NCBI RefSeq assembly: GCF_009811415.1 | Contig: NZ_BLIG01000016.1 | Coordinates: 42,114 to 106,113, forward strand | DNA: 64,000 nucleotides | Reading direction: 5' to 3' | Source: Alteromonas sp. KUL106 | GTDB taxonomy: Bacteria; Pseudomonadota; Gammaproteobacteria; Enterobacterales; Alteromonadaceae | In this document: positions 28,434 through 38,053 of the stretch, in pieces | Layout of the letters: each line of letters begins with the position of its first letter | How positions within the stretch are numbered: position 1 is the stretch's first letter | The notes under the pieces: model-generated | What the model saw: only the letters and a program-made list of their open reading frames with translations | Told to the model about the DNA's origin: nothing | The model's database searches: none | Position numbers and translations under genes: made by a program

Positions 28434-31400
28434 TGAGCCGCATTGATACGAACAAAGGCTTAATTGCCTGGTTTGCGCGAAATAATGTTGCCGCCAATTT
28501 ACTTATGATTATGCTCATCGTAGGGGGCTTGTTCAGCGCATTCAGCATTCAAAAACAAGTGTTTCCAAGCTTTGAGATAGACGTTATCAATGTGCGGGTT
28601 CCTTATTTGGGGGCTGCGCCGCAAGAAGTTGAAGAGGGTGTACTTTTAAAAATAGAAGAGGCCATTAAAGACTTAGAGGGTATAAAGCAACTTAGTGCTA
28701 CCGCTGTTGAAGGCATGGGTACGGTGAGCATTCAAGTAGAAGAAGACTACGATGTCCAGTCTTTGCTTGATGAAGTAAAGGTACAAGTTGATGCAATCCC
28801 CAGTTTTCCTGCCGATACTGAAAAGCCTGTTATTTATCGCCAAAAAATTCAGCAAGATGTGATATGGATTTCCGTTTATGGTGATGCGTCAGAGCGAGAG
28901 TTAAAAGAGTTTGCTAAAAATTTAAGGGATGACATTGCCAACCTATCTGGAATTTCAAGCGTCCAGGTCGTCGGAGCGCGAGACTATGAAATTTCCGTAG
29001 AACTTTCTGAAGTGGATTTGCAAAAGTACAACTTGACGTTTGCTGATGTCGTAGCACGCTTAAGCCAGTCTAGTGTAGATTTACCCGGCGGCTCTATTCG
29101 TACTGAAAACGGAGATATCCTGCTCAGAACAAAAGGTCAGGCTTATACCGGCTGGGATTTTTCTCAAATAATACTGGTTACTAATCCTAACGGCACACGA
29201 GTCACTTTGGGTGATGTTGCCTATATCAATGACGGCTTTATTGAAAACAATCAATATGCCCTTTTTGATGGTAAACCAGCCGTCAGTTTGCGGGTAAAGG
29301 CTGTAGGCGATCAGAATGCATTAGAAATTTCAGAGCAAGTAAACAAGTACATAGAAAGTCAAAAATCAGAATTTCCAGCGCATATTACCGCTGATACGTG
29401 GGGGGACAGTTCTTTTTACTTAGCGGACAGACTTAATATGATGCTTGAAAACATGTTTTTCGGTGCTCTTCTTGTATTTTTAGTGTTGTCTCTGTTTTTG
29501 AAAATTAAGCTCGCGTTTTGGGTTATCGTTGGATTACCGGTGTGTTTTCTCGGTACTTTATTTGTAATGCCGTTAGACGCAGTTGGTGTTTCAATCAATA
29601 TGCTCAGTTTGTTCGCTTTCATCCTCGTATTAGGGATTGTGGTAGATGATGCCATCATCATGGGTGAGTCAGCGTATTCTGAAATAGATAAAAAAGGTCA
29701 TAGCGCCGACAACATTATCGCTGGTGTTAAAAAGGTTGCTATGCCTGCCACATTCGGCGTACTTACTACGATTGCGGCATTTGTCCCGATGCTGATGGTA
29801 TCTGGCCCTTTCGGTATTATCTGGAAAACCATCGGCATGGTGGTGATTGTCTGTCTAATTTTCTCGTTAATTGAATCTAAACTCATATTGCCTGCCCACT
29901 TGGTACATATGAAGTTGAAGCCCTATGATCCTGCAAAAGCTAATGCCTTTCAAAAATTCAGAGACTTCTTTAGTGAAGGCATAAAAGTATTTATCCAAAA
30001 TAAATACGCCCCTTTTCTAGCCAAAGCGATACGCAACCGCTACACCACGGTCTCCGTGTTTTTGGCCATGCTAATCTTAACGGTAGGTTTATTTGGTGGT
30101 GGAATAGTACGTTTTGTGTTCTTCCCTAGTATCCCCAGCGACTTTATGTTTGCCAGCTTTGAACTAGAGCCAGGGTCGTCACTAGAGCAGCGAGATAATG
30201 TCCTGACAACCCTTCGCGAAGCTATGCATCGTATGGATGACAAAATTGCTGAAGAGTCGGGTGAAAACGTAATCAAACATGCTATCGCTTTTGACAATGG
30301 CAACTTAGGGGGAGAAATTTTCGCTGAGTTGACTAAAGGTGAAACGCGGACCTTAACTGATTTCGAAATTCAAGATAGGTGGCGTGAAGAGTTGCCTGAA
30401 ATACCGGGCGTAAAGTCTTTCAATATAAGTTCGCCGGGCGGCCCCGGTGGCGGTTCAGACCTTAGCTTTGAATTTAGCTCAGGTGATATTAAGGCATTGC
30501 GCGCCATCAGCGAGGAACTAAAAGAAGCGTTGGACCAATATGAGGGCGTAACAGACATCAACGATACCTTTTCAGGGGGAAGTGACGAAATTCAGCTAGC
30601 GCTTAAGCCCCAGGCCGATGCACTAGGAATTTCATTGCGAGACCTAGGGCAGCAAGTGCGGTTTGGTTTTTATGGTGCCGAGGTTCAGCGAATTCAGCGT
30701 GATGACGAAGAAATCAAAGTTATGGTGCGCTACCCTAAAACCGAGCGTAGTTCTGTAGAACACCTTGAAAATATGCGTATTCGTGCGCCTAATGGCCAGG
30801 AAATCCCGTTTGAGCAAGTAGCTACGTTCACTGTAGGCCAAGGCTTTGATTCTATTATTCGGGTAGATGGTAAGCGTTCTGTTACCGTAACTGGCGTGGT
30901 CGACAAAGCATTACTCGATCCTTCAGAGGTAACAAACGATGTGATTGAGAACCTCATGCCAGACTTATTGGCTCGATACCCCAACGTTGACTTTCAGCTG
31001 CAAGGTAACTCAAAAGAGCAGGCGGATGCAACGATAGGCCTGTTGCAAGGGTTGCTGTTTGCGCTGTTCGCTATATATGCCCTGTTAGCTATTCCGCTTA
31101 AATCTTATAGTCAACCTTTGATCATAATGTCGGTTATCCCGTTTGGCATAGTGGGAGCGATTATTGGCCATTTGGTACTCGGCATGGCAGTTAGCGTACT
31201 TTCAATATGTGGCATCATCGCACTTTCCGGCGTTGTGGTTAACGATAGCCTCATTATGGTTGATTTTGTTAACCGTGCACGCAAAGAAGGCATGTCTTTG
31301 ATGGATGCAGCAATAAGCGCAGGCACGCAACGCTTCAGAGCGATTATTCTTACCTCGCTAACAACCTTTATGGGTTTAATGCCAATCGTGTTTGAACGTA

Positions 31401-31567
31401 GTTTACAAGCACAAGTCGTTATTCCTATGGCGATCTCGCTGGCCTTTGGTATTTTGTTTGCGACAGTGATCACGCTGTTACTCGTTCCAGCGCTTTATCT
31501 TATTCTTAATGACCTTAGAAATGTATTCAAAGGCAGAAAACAGAGACAGATTACGACAGAAAGCTAA
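28433..31567 (+). CDS. RND efflux permease (HAE-1 type)
   Basis: 1044 residues, typical length, twelve membrane helices and two large periplasmic domains. It has the TM4 proton-relay pair Asp-Asp in LVLGIVVDDAIIMGES, unlike the Asp-Asn of the two permeases at 4626-11191, and TM10-TM12 with GVVVNDSLIMVDFVN and ILTSLTTFMGLMPIV. A glycine-rich SSPGGPGGGSDLSF loop lies in the second periplasmic domain. Exports unknown hydrophobic or amphiphilic compounds. No outer-membrane channel gene is beside it. Confidence 0.92.
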   Translation: MSRIDTNKGLIAWFARNNVAANLLMIMLIVGGLFSAFSIQKQVFPSFEIDVINVRVPYLGAAPQEVEEGVLLKIEEAIKDLEGIKQLSATAVEGMGTVSIQVEEDYDVQSLLDEVKVQVDAIPSFPADTEKPVIYRQKIQQDVIWISVYGDASERELKEFAKNLRDDIANLSGISSVQVVGARDYEISVELSEVDLQKYNLTFADVVARLSQSSVDLPGGSIRTENGDILLRTKGQAYTGWDFSQIILVTNPNGTRVTLGDVAYINDGFIENNQYALFDGKPAVSLRVKAVGDQNALEISEQVNKYIESQKSEFPAHITADTWGDSSFYLADRLNMMLENMFFGALLVFLVLSLFLKIKLAFWVIVGLPVCFLGTLFVMPLDAVGVSINMLSLFAFILVLGIVVDDAIIMGESAYSEIDKKGHSADNIIAGVKKVAMPATFGVLTTIAAFVPMLMVSGPFGIIWKTIGMVVIVCLIFSLIESKLILPAHLVHMKLKPYDPAKANAFQKFRDFFSEGIKVFIQNKYAPFLAKAIRNRYTTVSVFLAMLILTVGLFGGGIVRFVFFPSIPSDFMFASFELEPGSSLEQRDNVLTTLREAMHRMDDKIAEESGENVIKHAIAFDNGNLGGEIFAELTKGETRTLTDFEIQDRWREELPEIPGVKSFNISSPGGPGGGSDLSFEFSSGDIKALRAISEELKEALDQYEGVTDINDTFSGGSDEIQLALKPQADALGISLRDLGQQVRFGFYGAEVQRIQRDDEEIKVMVRYPKTERSSVEHLENMRIRAPNGQEIPFEQVATFTVGQGFDSIIRVDGKRSVTVTGVVDKALLDPSEVTNDVIENLMPDLLARYPNVDFQLQGNSKEQADATIGLLQGLLFALFAIYALLAIPLKSYSQPLIIMSVIPFGIVGAIIGHLVLGMAVSVLSICGIIALSGVVVNDSLIMVDFVNRARKEGMSLMDAAISAGTQRFRAIILTSLTTFMGLMPIVFERSLQAQVVIPMAISLAFGILFATVITLLLVPALYLILNDLRNVFKGRKQRQITTES

Positions 31568-31574
31568 ATAGATA

Positions 31575-31600
31575 ATGCCGGATAACTCCGGCATTTTTCT
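31575..31600 (+). terminator. Terminator between the RND pump and the S9A peptidase
   Basis: Stem ATGCCGGA / TCCGGCAT with a TAAC loop, then TTTTTCT, starting 8 bases after the permease stop. The peptidase gene therefore likely has its own promoter or depends on read-through. Confidence 0.82.
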
Positions 31601-31616
31601 TTGAAGGAATAAAAAA

Positions 31617-33779
31617 ATGAAGAAAAATCTTATATATAGTGCCATGGTGGCGGCAACAGCAAGCTTTGTAGTTGCTTGCTCAAGCAACTACAAAGATGAC
31701 GGGCAATCGGCACAAGTCGAGTTACAGCGTAAAGCAATGCCTGCGGTATCTCGCTACCCAGAAACAAAAACGGTAAAGCAAACAGATAACTATCACGGAA
31801 CTGACGTAAGCGACCCATATCGCTGGTTAGAGAAAGAAAAGAGCGAAGATGTAAAGGCTTGGGTTGAGGCGCAAAACAGCTTAGCTCGCCCGTATCTTGC
31901 AAAACTGCCCACGCGAGAGCATTACAAAGAGCGTTTAACTGCGCTTTGGGATTACGAGAAATATTCAACGCCCTATATGGTGAACGGTAAGCTGTTTTAC
32001 TCTTACAACGATGGCTTACAAAATCAATACGTACTGTATATGGCCGACGGTGTAAACGGCGAGCCTGAAGTATTAATTGACCCGAACACACTAAGCGAAG
32101 ATGGCACAGTGTCAATGGCCTCAACAGAGCTTAGCCCTAAGGCCTCATATCTTGCCTACATGCTTTCAGATGGTGGGACAGATTGGAAAACTATTCATGT
32201 ACGCAACACTAGTAACAAATCCGATTTAACCGATTTAATTAAGGGCATAAAATTTTCAAATATTGCATGGTTGCCCGATGAAAGCGGCTTTTTCTATTCC
32301 CGTTACCCGCAAAATGACGCGGGTGAATACGATGATAGTCAAACTGTATTAATCTATTTTCATGCAATCGGTACAGCACAAGATGAAGACAAAAAAGTCT
32401 TTGCATTTGACGATAAACCCACATGGAACCCGTATCCTTCTGTTGTGCAAGATGGCGACACGCTACTTATATCGGTCTTTGAAGGGTATCAAGCTAACGG
32501 TGTTTACGCGAAATCTCTGGTAAACGAAAACAGTGAGCTTGTTCCTGTTTTCGACAAATGGGATGGACGTTACGATTTAATTGGCGAACATAACGATACG
32601 CTGTTTTTCACATCTACAGCAGGAGCGCCAACAGGTAAGGTTATTAAAGTTAGTTATGAAGGTGGCGTTAAAGCAACTGAAACTGTCATTGAAAGTACTT
32701 CTGATACCTTGTCTAGCGTTTCACTTTTAGGCGAAAAGCTGTTTGCTCAATACCTCAAAGATGTAAAGGGACAGGTGAGTGTATTTGACTTAAACGGGTT
32801 GAAAGTTGATGAAATAGCGTTTTCCGACATTGGAAGCGTGAGCGGTTTCTACGGCAGTAAAAATGCAGAAACAACGTTCTACAAACTCACTGGCTTCACT
32901 AACCCCGGTCAGGTTTATGCCTATGATATTCAAAGTGGCGAGTCATCCTTGTTTAAAACCATCGATACAGGTATCAATTATGACGATTACGAAACAAAGC
33001 AAATTTTCTACACCAGTAAAGATGGAACAAAAGTTCCCATGTTTATTGTACATAAGAAAGACTTAAAGCTAGATGGGAGCAATAAAACCTTACTGTATGG
33101 TTACGGTGGTTTTAATATCTCTTTAATTCCACGTTATTCGGTATCACGTATGGTATGGGTAGAGCAGGGCAATGTACTGGCCATTGCCAATTTACGTGGT
33201 GGTGGTGAGTATGGTCAGCAGTGGCACAAGGCCGGTACTAAGCTCAACAAGCAAAACGTTTTCGATGATTTCATCGCAGCAGGCGAGTATTTAATTGAAA
33301 GCGGCTACACTTCGCCGGAGAAAATGGGCATCCAAGGTGGCTCGAATGGCGGTTTGCTTGTGGGGGCAACGTTAACTCAGCGTCCTGATCTTTTCTCTGC
33401 CGCTCTGCCTGCAGTAGGCGTGTTAGATATGCTTCGCTATCACACACCAAGTGCGAATGCTCGCGCATGGTCTTCGGACTTTGGGTTAAGTGAAAACAAA
33501 GACGAATTTAACGCCCTTTATGCTTATTCGCCTCTGCACAACACCAAGCCTGGCACCTGTTACCCAGCTACGCTAGTCACTACTGGTGATCACGACGACC
33601 GCGTTGTTCCGTGGCATAGCTACAAGTTTGCTGCGCAGCTACAGGCTGACCAGAGCTGTGATAATCCAGTGCTGCTTCGCGTAGAAACCCGTGCAGGTCA
33701 TGGCGCGGGTACACCGACATGGATGCAAATAGAAGGGTATGCTGATCAATGGGCATTCTTGGAATCAGCCCTTGATTAA
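31617..33779 (+). CDS. Prolyl oligopeptidase family lipoprotein (S9A)
   Basis: 720 residues. Signal peptide with lipobox SFVVAC-SSN, so anchored in the envelope. N-terminal propeller region starts with DPYRWLEKEKSEDVKAWVEAQN, the S9A entry motif. C-terminal alpha/beta hydrolase: LYGYGGFNISLIPRYS, LRGGGEYGQQWHKAGTK, catalytic Ser576 in GIQGGSNGG, Asp in TGDHDDRVVPWHS, His in AGHGAGTP. It cleaves short peptides after proline or related residues. Fits the peptide-scavenging theme of the region. Confidence 0.93.
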   Translation: MKKNLIYSAMVAATASFVVACSSNYKDDGQSAQVELQRKAMPAVSRYPETKTVKQTDNYHGTDVSDPYRWLEKEKSEDVKAWVEAQNSLARPYLAKLPTREHYKERLTALWDYEKYSTPYMVNGKLFYSYNDGLQNQYVLYMADGVNGEPEVLIDPNTLSEDGTVSMASTELSPKASYLAYMLSDGGTDWKTIHVRNTSNKSDLTDLIKGIKFSNIAWLPDESGFFYSRYPQNDAGEYDDSQTVLIYFHAIGTAQDEDKKVFAFDDKPTWNPYPSVVQDGDTLLISVFEGYQANGVYAKSLVNENSELVPVFDKWDGRYDLIGEHNDTLFFTSTAGAPTGKVIKVSYEGGVKATETVIESTSDTLSSVSLLGEKLFAQYLKDVKGQVSVFDLNGLKVDEIAFSDIGSVSGFYGSKNAETTFYKLTGFTNPGQVYAYDIQSGESSLFKTIDTGINYDDYETKQIFYTSKDGTKVPMFIVHKKDLKLDGSNKTLLYGYGGFNISLIPRYSVSRMVWVEQGNVLAIANLRGGGEYGQQWHKAGTKLNKQNVFDDFIAAGEYLIESGYTSPEKMGIQGGSNGGLLVGATLTQRPDLFSAALPAVGVLDMLRYHTPSANARAWSSDFGLSENKDEFNALYAYSPLHNTKPGTCYPATLVTTGDHDDRVVPWHSYKFAAQLQADQSCDNPVLLRVETRAGHGAGTPTWMQIEGYADQWAFLESALD

Positions 33780-33801
33780 CCCTGACGTATAGCTAATAAA
33801 C

Positions 33802-33829
33802 AAAAGCCGCTTTCAAAGCGGCTTTTTTG
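33802..33829 (+). terminator. Terminator after the S9A peptidase
   Basis: AAAAGCCGCTT / AAGCGGCTTTT stem followed by TTTTTTG, about 22 bases after the stop. Confidence 0.88.
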
Positions 33830-33931
33830 TTTGCATTTTAAACAAACTTAAATATACTGTATAAATATCAGTATGGTTTATTATGAGTCTTATTTTGGTG
33901 TGCGATGTGTCGCAACCTTGAGGAGATAATT

Positions 33932-34288
33932 ATGCAAACAGGCATTAAAGCGGTCGACCAACTTATTTCAAAGCACGGTATTCTGGCTGACTTAGGTTCA
34001 GACACGTTTCAACGCCGGAGTCGTCTAACTGGAGGCGATGAACGCGCAAACGGGTTGCCTTTCTGTATGTATCAAAAAGTTGTGCATGCCCCTTTGTCTC
34101 ATCAATTTACGGTGCATCATTTTTATATGCCTGAAAATAAGGGCAAACTTGCGAGCTTTTTGTTTAATGAGAAAGGGCAGTTAATTGAACAGGTTTATTA
34201 TCAAAAAGTGGCGCGTTGGGTGAAAGTATGTAGAAAATTGCAGCAGCTAGTGCAAATGCCTACATCCGATATTCATATGTCGGCGTAA
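33932..34288 (+). CDS. Conserved-looking protein of unknown function
   Basis: 118 residues, no signal peptide or membrane helix; mildly basic C-terminus (VARWVKVCRKLQQLVQM), one central stretch rich in His and aromatic residues (HQFTVHHFYMPENKGKLASF). I do not recognise a family. The strong GAGGAGA ribosome site before ATG 33932 and a terminator behind it support a real, singly transcribed gene. The longer frame from 33905 has no ribosome site. Upstream, TACTG-N9-CAGTA at 33855-33873 looks like an SOS box but is one base too short. Confidence 0.65.
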   Translation: MQTGIKAVDQLISKHGILADLGSDTFQRRSRLTGGDERANGLPFCMYQKVVHAPLSHQFTVHHFYMPENKGKLASFLFNEKGQLIEQVYYQKVARWVKVCRKLQQLVQMPTSDIHMSA

Positions 34289-34297
34289 AGCGGTATA

Positions 34298-34333
34298 AAA
34301 AAGCGGTAGCGTTTCTCAACGCTACCGCTTTCA
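34298..34333. terminator. Bidirectional terminator
   Basis: AAAGCGGTAGCGTT / AACGCTACCGCTTT stem with A run before and T after, between two converging genes (the unknown protein and the TonB receptor). Confidence 0.88.
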
Positions 34334-34384
34334 AACAAAACAATTGAACAGCCACTACATCTGTAGTCGCTATCTAGCCATTGC

Positions 34385-36661
34385 TTAGAAGTAAGTATAC
34401 TTAAACTCAACACCCCAAACGCGTGGCTCGTTTACGATACCTGTAAGGTTGTTGAAGTCGATGGCGCCTTTAACGTTGTCTTCGTCAGTAATGTTTCGAC
34501 CAAACAGCGCTACCGTGTAGTTGTGTGCGAAGTTTTCGTAACCAATACGTAGACCACCTTCGAAGTTATCGTCAGTAGTAAATTCAACCGCTTCGTATAG
34601 GAAGATATTGGTTTCGCCTTGGAATGCCCAATCTGTAAATACAAAGAATTCACCGTCGTCACCCATTGGGATGGTGTAACGTGCAGTAAAGTTGAAGATT
34701 GACTCTGGTGCTTGTGGGAACGGGTTACCGTCAATGATGGTATTGAATCCATCTGGGCGTTCGTCAGTTACTGTACAGTTGCCTGCTAAGTTTAAACCAG
34801 GATTCGTACCACAAGGCAATACAGTTAACGTATCGTCTTTAATTTCAGTGTGGTTGTAGCTGTAACCTGCTGTGAAAGTTAGTTCATCAGTTGCAAGCCA
34901 TTGTGCATCAACTTCGAAACCGTATGCTTCGCCTTTGTCTGCATTTACAAGCGCAGTAAAGTTGTTACCACCACCAATCGCAGAGAACTGCATGTCATCA
35001 ACGGTATAGTAGAAGGCAGCCGCATTTAATCGAAGTGTATCATCCAAAAGATCAGATTTAATGCCCACTTCAAACGAATTGATAGTTTCAGCATCAGCAA
35101 CAGAAGGTGCACCTTCAAATGCAACATCACGACCTTGAATAGTTTGAGCGCGGAAGCCGTTTGCGTAGCGAGCGAAAACAGACATGTCGTCAGTGACGCG
35201 GTAGTTAGCACTTAGTTCGTAGCTAGCTTGACCGTCATCAACATCGATGTCGTCGTATTCTTGAATTTGCGCTGCACCGATAACTAATGCAAAACCATCA
35301 ACGTTTTGTTCGCCAACAACTAGGCTCTTAGAGTCGTGCGTGTAGCGAATACCACCAGTAATATTGAGCTTCTCGTTAACTTGGTAAGAGCTTTGACCAA
35401 ATAGTGCCCACGTTTGGTTTTCGTGGAATACAGTGGTTGCACCGAAGAAACCGTCAATGCTGGTTACGTTAAATGACGCGTCGTAGTAGAAAGCACCAAC
35501 CTGCCAGTTCATCGCGTCGCGTGTGTTGCTTGAAAGTCTAAATTCTTGCGTGTATTGCTCTAGATCGTTCAGATTATCTTGGGTGACTGCAGAGAACGGA
35601 ATGAAGCCTGGACCAGAAGTACCGTCAGGGCGATTGAAGCCACCGTCGATATCACCAAGGCTTGAGCCTTCTGCCGTTTCAAGTGCAGAGATTGATGTGA
35701 ACGTTACTTCATCCATGTCGTATTCAAGTTTTAATGACGCACCAAAACCATCATATTCTTGTGGATTGTTGTCGATACCGTCGCCTTGAAGATCACCATC
35801 ATAGAAAATCGTTTCGCGATCATAGTTTGCGTTAAGTTTATTGCTTCCTTTATCGAAAACGTTCGCACGGAAAATAGACGCAGTACCTTCAAGCTCACGG
35901 CCGTGTACGTTTAGTAGTGCAGAAAAATCTGCTGATGGCTCCCAAAGAAGCTGTAAACGATAGGCTTTTTCGTCGTAGCCACCGATTGCATCGCTTTCAC
36001 CGGTAAAGGCGTTATCGATATAATCATCACGCTCTTGTGACAATACCGAAAGACGAGCAGAAAGTTCGTCAGTAAGACCGCCGCTTATTGCGCCTTCAAA
36101 GTTCATTGTACCGTATGAACCGAAGCCTGCTTTCGCATAGCCTTCAACATCTTGTGTTGGTTTTACTGTATCAAATTTAATGATACCAGCAGTGGTGTTA
36201 CGGCCAAATAGAGTACCTTGAGGGCCACGAAGTACCTCAACTTGCTGAACGTCAAAAAGCGGGAAGCTTTTAAGAACAACGTTTTCCATTACCACTTCAT
36301 CCATGATAATAGAAACAGGTTGTGATGCCGCTAGGTCGAAATCGGTGTTACCTAAACCACGAATATAAAAACGTGGTGCAACACGACCATTTGATGATTC
36401 AGCGTAAAGACCCGGTACTCGTACCGCTAGAGCAAGAATATCTTCGCCGCCAGAGAAAAGGCTTTCAAATTTTTCACCGCTAAGAGTCGCAACAGAAATA
36501 GGTACTTCCTGAATTGACTGGGTACGCTTTTGCGCTGTTACGGTAATTTGTTCTAGTGAGGCTTCTTTTTTTTCTGTTGTTGCGGCCTCTTGTGCAAGAA
36601 CTGATGAGCTGAACGCAGCACTAACGGCAAGCGCTAGCGTGGCGATTTTATGTGTTCTCAT
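34385..36661 (-). CDS. TonB-dependent outer-membrane receptor
   Basis: 758 residues. Signal peptide (TLALAVSAAFSSSVLA), TonB box ITVTAQKR directly after it, plug domain with VPGLYAESSNGRVAPRFYIRG and VEVLRGPQGTLFGRNTTAGIIKF, then a 22-strand barrel ending in the aromatic EFKYTYF. Sequence of the plug is of the broad, non-siderophore type seen with sterol, glycan or aromatic substrates; the ligand cannot be named. Transcribed alone; next upstream is a GlxA-type regulator on the same strand, 260 bases away. Confidence 0.94.
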   Translation of the reverse strand: MRTHKIATLALAVSAAFSSSVLAQEAATTEKKEASLEQITVTAQKRTQSIQEVPISVATLSGEKFESLFSGGEDILALAVRVPGLYAESSNGRVAPRFYIRGLGNTDFDLAASQPVSIIMDEVVMENVVLKSFPLFDVQQVEVLRGPQGTLFGRNTTAGIIKFDTVKPTQDVEGYAKAGFGSYGTMNFEGAISGGLTDELSARLSVLSQERDDYIDNAFTGESDAIGGYDEKAYRLQLLWEPSADFSALLNVHGRELEGTASIFRANVFDKGSNKLNANYDRETIFYDGDLQGDGIDNNPQEYDGFGASLKLEYDMDEVTFTSISALETAEGSSLGDIDGGFNRPDGTSGPGFIPFSAVTQDNLNDLEQYTQEFRLSSNTRDAMNWQVGAFYYDASFNVTSIDGFFGATTVFHENQTWALFGQSSYQVNEKLNITGGIRYTHDSKSLVVGEQNVDGFALVIGAAQIQEYDDIDVDDGQASYELSANYRVTDDMSVFARYANGFRAQTIQGRDVAFEGAPSVADAETINSFEVGIKSDLLDDTLRLNAAAFYYTVDDMQFSAIGGGNNFTALVNADKGEAYGFEVDAQWLATDELTFTAGYSYNHTEIKDDTLTVLPCGTNPGLNLAGNCTVTDERPDGFNTIIDGNPFPQAPESIFNFTARYTIPMGDDGEFFVFTDWAFQGETNIFLYEAVEFTTDDNFEGGLRIGYENFAHNYTVALFGRNITDEDNVKGAIDFNNLTGIVNEPRVWGVEFKYTYF

Positions 36662-36921
36662 GTTTCCACCAAGATGTTTTTAGGTTTTTACTTTTGTAGT
36701 GTTTTTAGCACAAAAATTTACTATCTATGCTTGGCGCGGCATTTTACACAAACTTTGAAATAAAAACCGCAAATTTGTGCAAAGCAACGTGTTTTTCGTC
36801 GCAATTGCACGATATTAGGTAATCTTAATATAACTAAGTGGTGATTTTGCACGGTATTAGAGCGTTTTGTTGAAATAGTGTTATTTTTTGGTGCGTTAGG
36901 TGTAATGTTGGTCAACAAACA

Positions 36922-37911
36922 CTAGTTTCTTTTGAATTTTGCGCGATATTGAGATGGCGATAATCCCGTAGTCTTTTTAAAAAGCCGAGTGAACGAGCTT
37001 AAGTCTTCGTATCCCACCTCACCAATCAAGCTCTCTAACGGCATGTTAGATGTTTCCAAGAGTTTTCTCGCGTGTTCAAGTCGCAGCGATTGTAAATACT
37101 GACCCGGCGTAGTGTCGCATGCATTTTTAAAACGACGAATGAGCGTGCGCTCGGTCATATTGTGATGCACAGCTAAGTCGTTGAGCGTACATTTACTTTG
37201 TAAGTTTTTCTCCAAAAATGACTGTACAGTCAAAATATCTTTATCTGTATGAAATCGTCGTTGACGACTACTTGCATACACTGTTTGGTTAGTTCTAGAT
37301 ACATCTAGCACATGGGATTTCGCAGTATCACTGGCTATCTGGTGGCCACAGTAGCGCTCAATTAAGAGGATCGACAAGTCAATCCACGCCATACCGCCGC
37401 CCGCGCAATAAACAGTGTCATCTTCCGTTACCATTTTCTCTGGCTGCAAATTAATTGTTGGAAACATGGTTTTGAATTTATCTGCATATCCCCAGTGAGT
37501 GGTGGCCATTTTATTGTCTAGTAATCCAGTCTGCGCTAATAAAAAAGTACCGGTGCAGTTGGCTGCTACATCCGCTCCCATTTTTTGAAGGCGCTTTATA
37601 TGAACCAATAGTGGCTGAGTGTCGTCGAGCACTTCATCAATATCGCCACCAATTGTAGGAATAAGTAAAACATCGGTACGAGACACATCTTTAATGGCAA
37701 TATTTGGCTGCAGCACGACTTGATTAGAACAGAGAATCGACTGCCCGTGATGACTCGCAAGCTGAACTTTGAATTGGGGGCTAGTAGGCAAATTATGAAT
37801 ACGCTGCCAGCTAATACCAGCAAAAGCAAAAACATCAAGCGCGCCTGTTATAGCAGAGGCTAAAGCTTGATTAAAACCGAGGACAGTAACGGTGAACTTA
37901 GCATTATTCAT
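36922..37911 (-). CDS. GlxA-family AraC-type transcriptional regulator
   Basis: 329 residues. The N-terminal DJ-1/PfpI-like domain (residues about 1-190; FNQALASAITGALDVFAFAG, DVAANCTGTFLLAQTGLLD, TTHWGYADKF) is followed by an AraC DNA-binding domain (about 225-329; LAVHHNMTERTLIRRFKNAC, LIGEVGYEDLSSFTRLFKKTTGLSPSQYR). Cys in ANCTGTFLL sits at the family nucleophile position, thought to bind ligand not catalyse. Divergent from the acyl-CoA dehydrogenase operon across 142 bases carrying an inverted repeat, so likely its regulator. Confidence 0.9.
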   Translation of the reverse strand: MNNAKFTVTVLGFNQALASAITGALDVFAFAGISWQRIHNLPTSPQFKVQLASHHGQSILCSNQVVLQPNIAIKDVSRTDVLLIPTIGGDIDEVLDDTQPLLVHIKRLQKMGADVAANCTGTFLLAQTGLLDNKMATTHWGYADKFKTMFPTINLQPEKMVTEDDTVYCAGGGMAWIDLSILLIERYCGHQIASDTAKSHVLDVSRTNQTVYASSRQRRFHTDKDILTVQSFLEKNLQSKCTLNDLAVHHNMTERTLIRRFKNACDTTPGQYLQSLRLEHARKLLETSNMPLESLIGEVGYEDLSSFTRLFKKTTGLSPSQYRAKFKRN

Positions 37912-37972
37912 AAAAATAATTCAATTTATAAAAGAAAATAAGACTCAGTGATTATTGGCGGGAACGGCCATT

Positions 37973-38020
37973 ATTGTGTCATAAATGACAATAATGGCAC
38001 GATAACGAATATGACACAAT
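37973..38020. promoter_or_regulatory. Inverted-repeat operator cluster between GlxA-type regulator and acyl-CoA dehydrogenase
   Basis: ATTGTGTCAT (37973-37982) and ATGACACAAT (38011-38020) are perfect inverted copies; a third half-site ATGACAATAA (37985-37994) forms TGTCAT-AA-ATGACA with the first. Three related half-sites beside a divergent AraC-type gene are a plausible binding region. The actual binder is inferred. Confidence 0.6.
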
Positions 38021-38053
38021 GCATTAACAAATATTCGTAGAGGACAAGACACC

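Noticed and set aside
31630..32124. Antisense frame of 164 codons in the S9A peptidase gene
   Set aside because: Shadow frame; the plus strand encodes a full peptidase with intact catalytic residues.
33855..33873. Candidate LexA (SOS) box
   Set aside because: TACTG and CAGTA are separated by 9 bases, not 10, so it is not accepted as a LexA site; kept only as a note with the gene.
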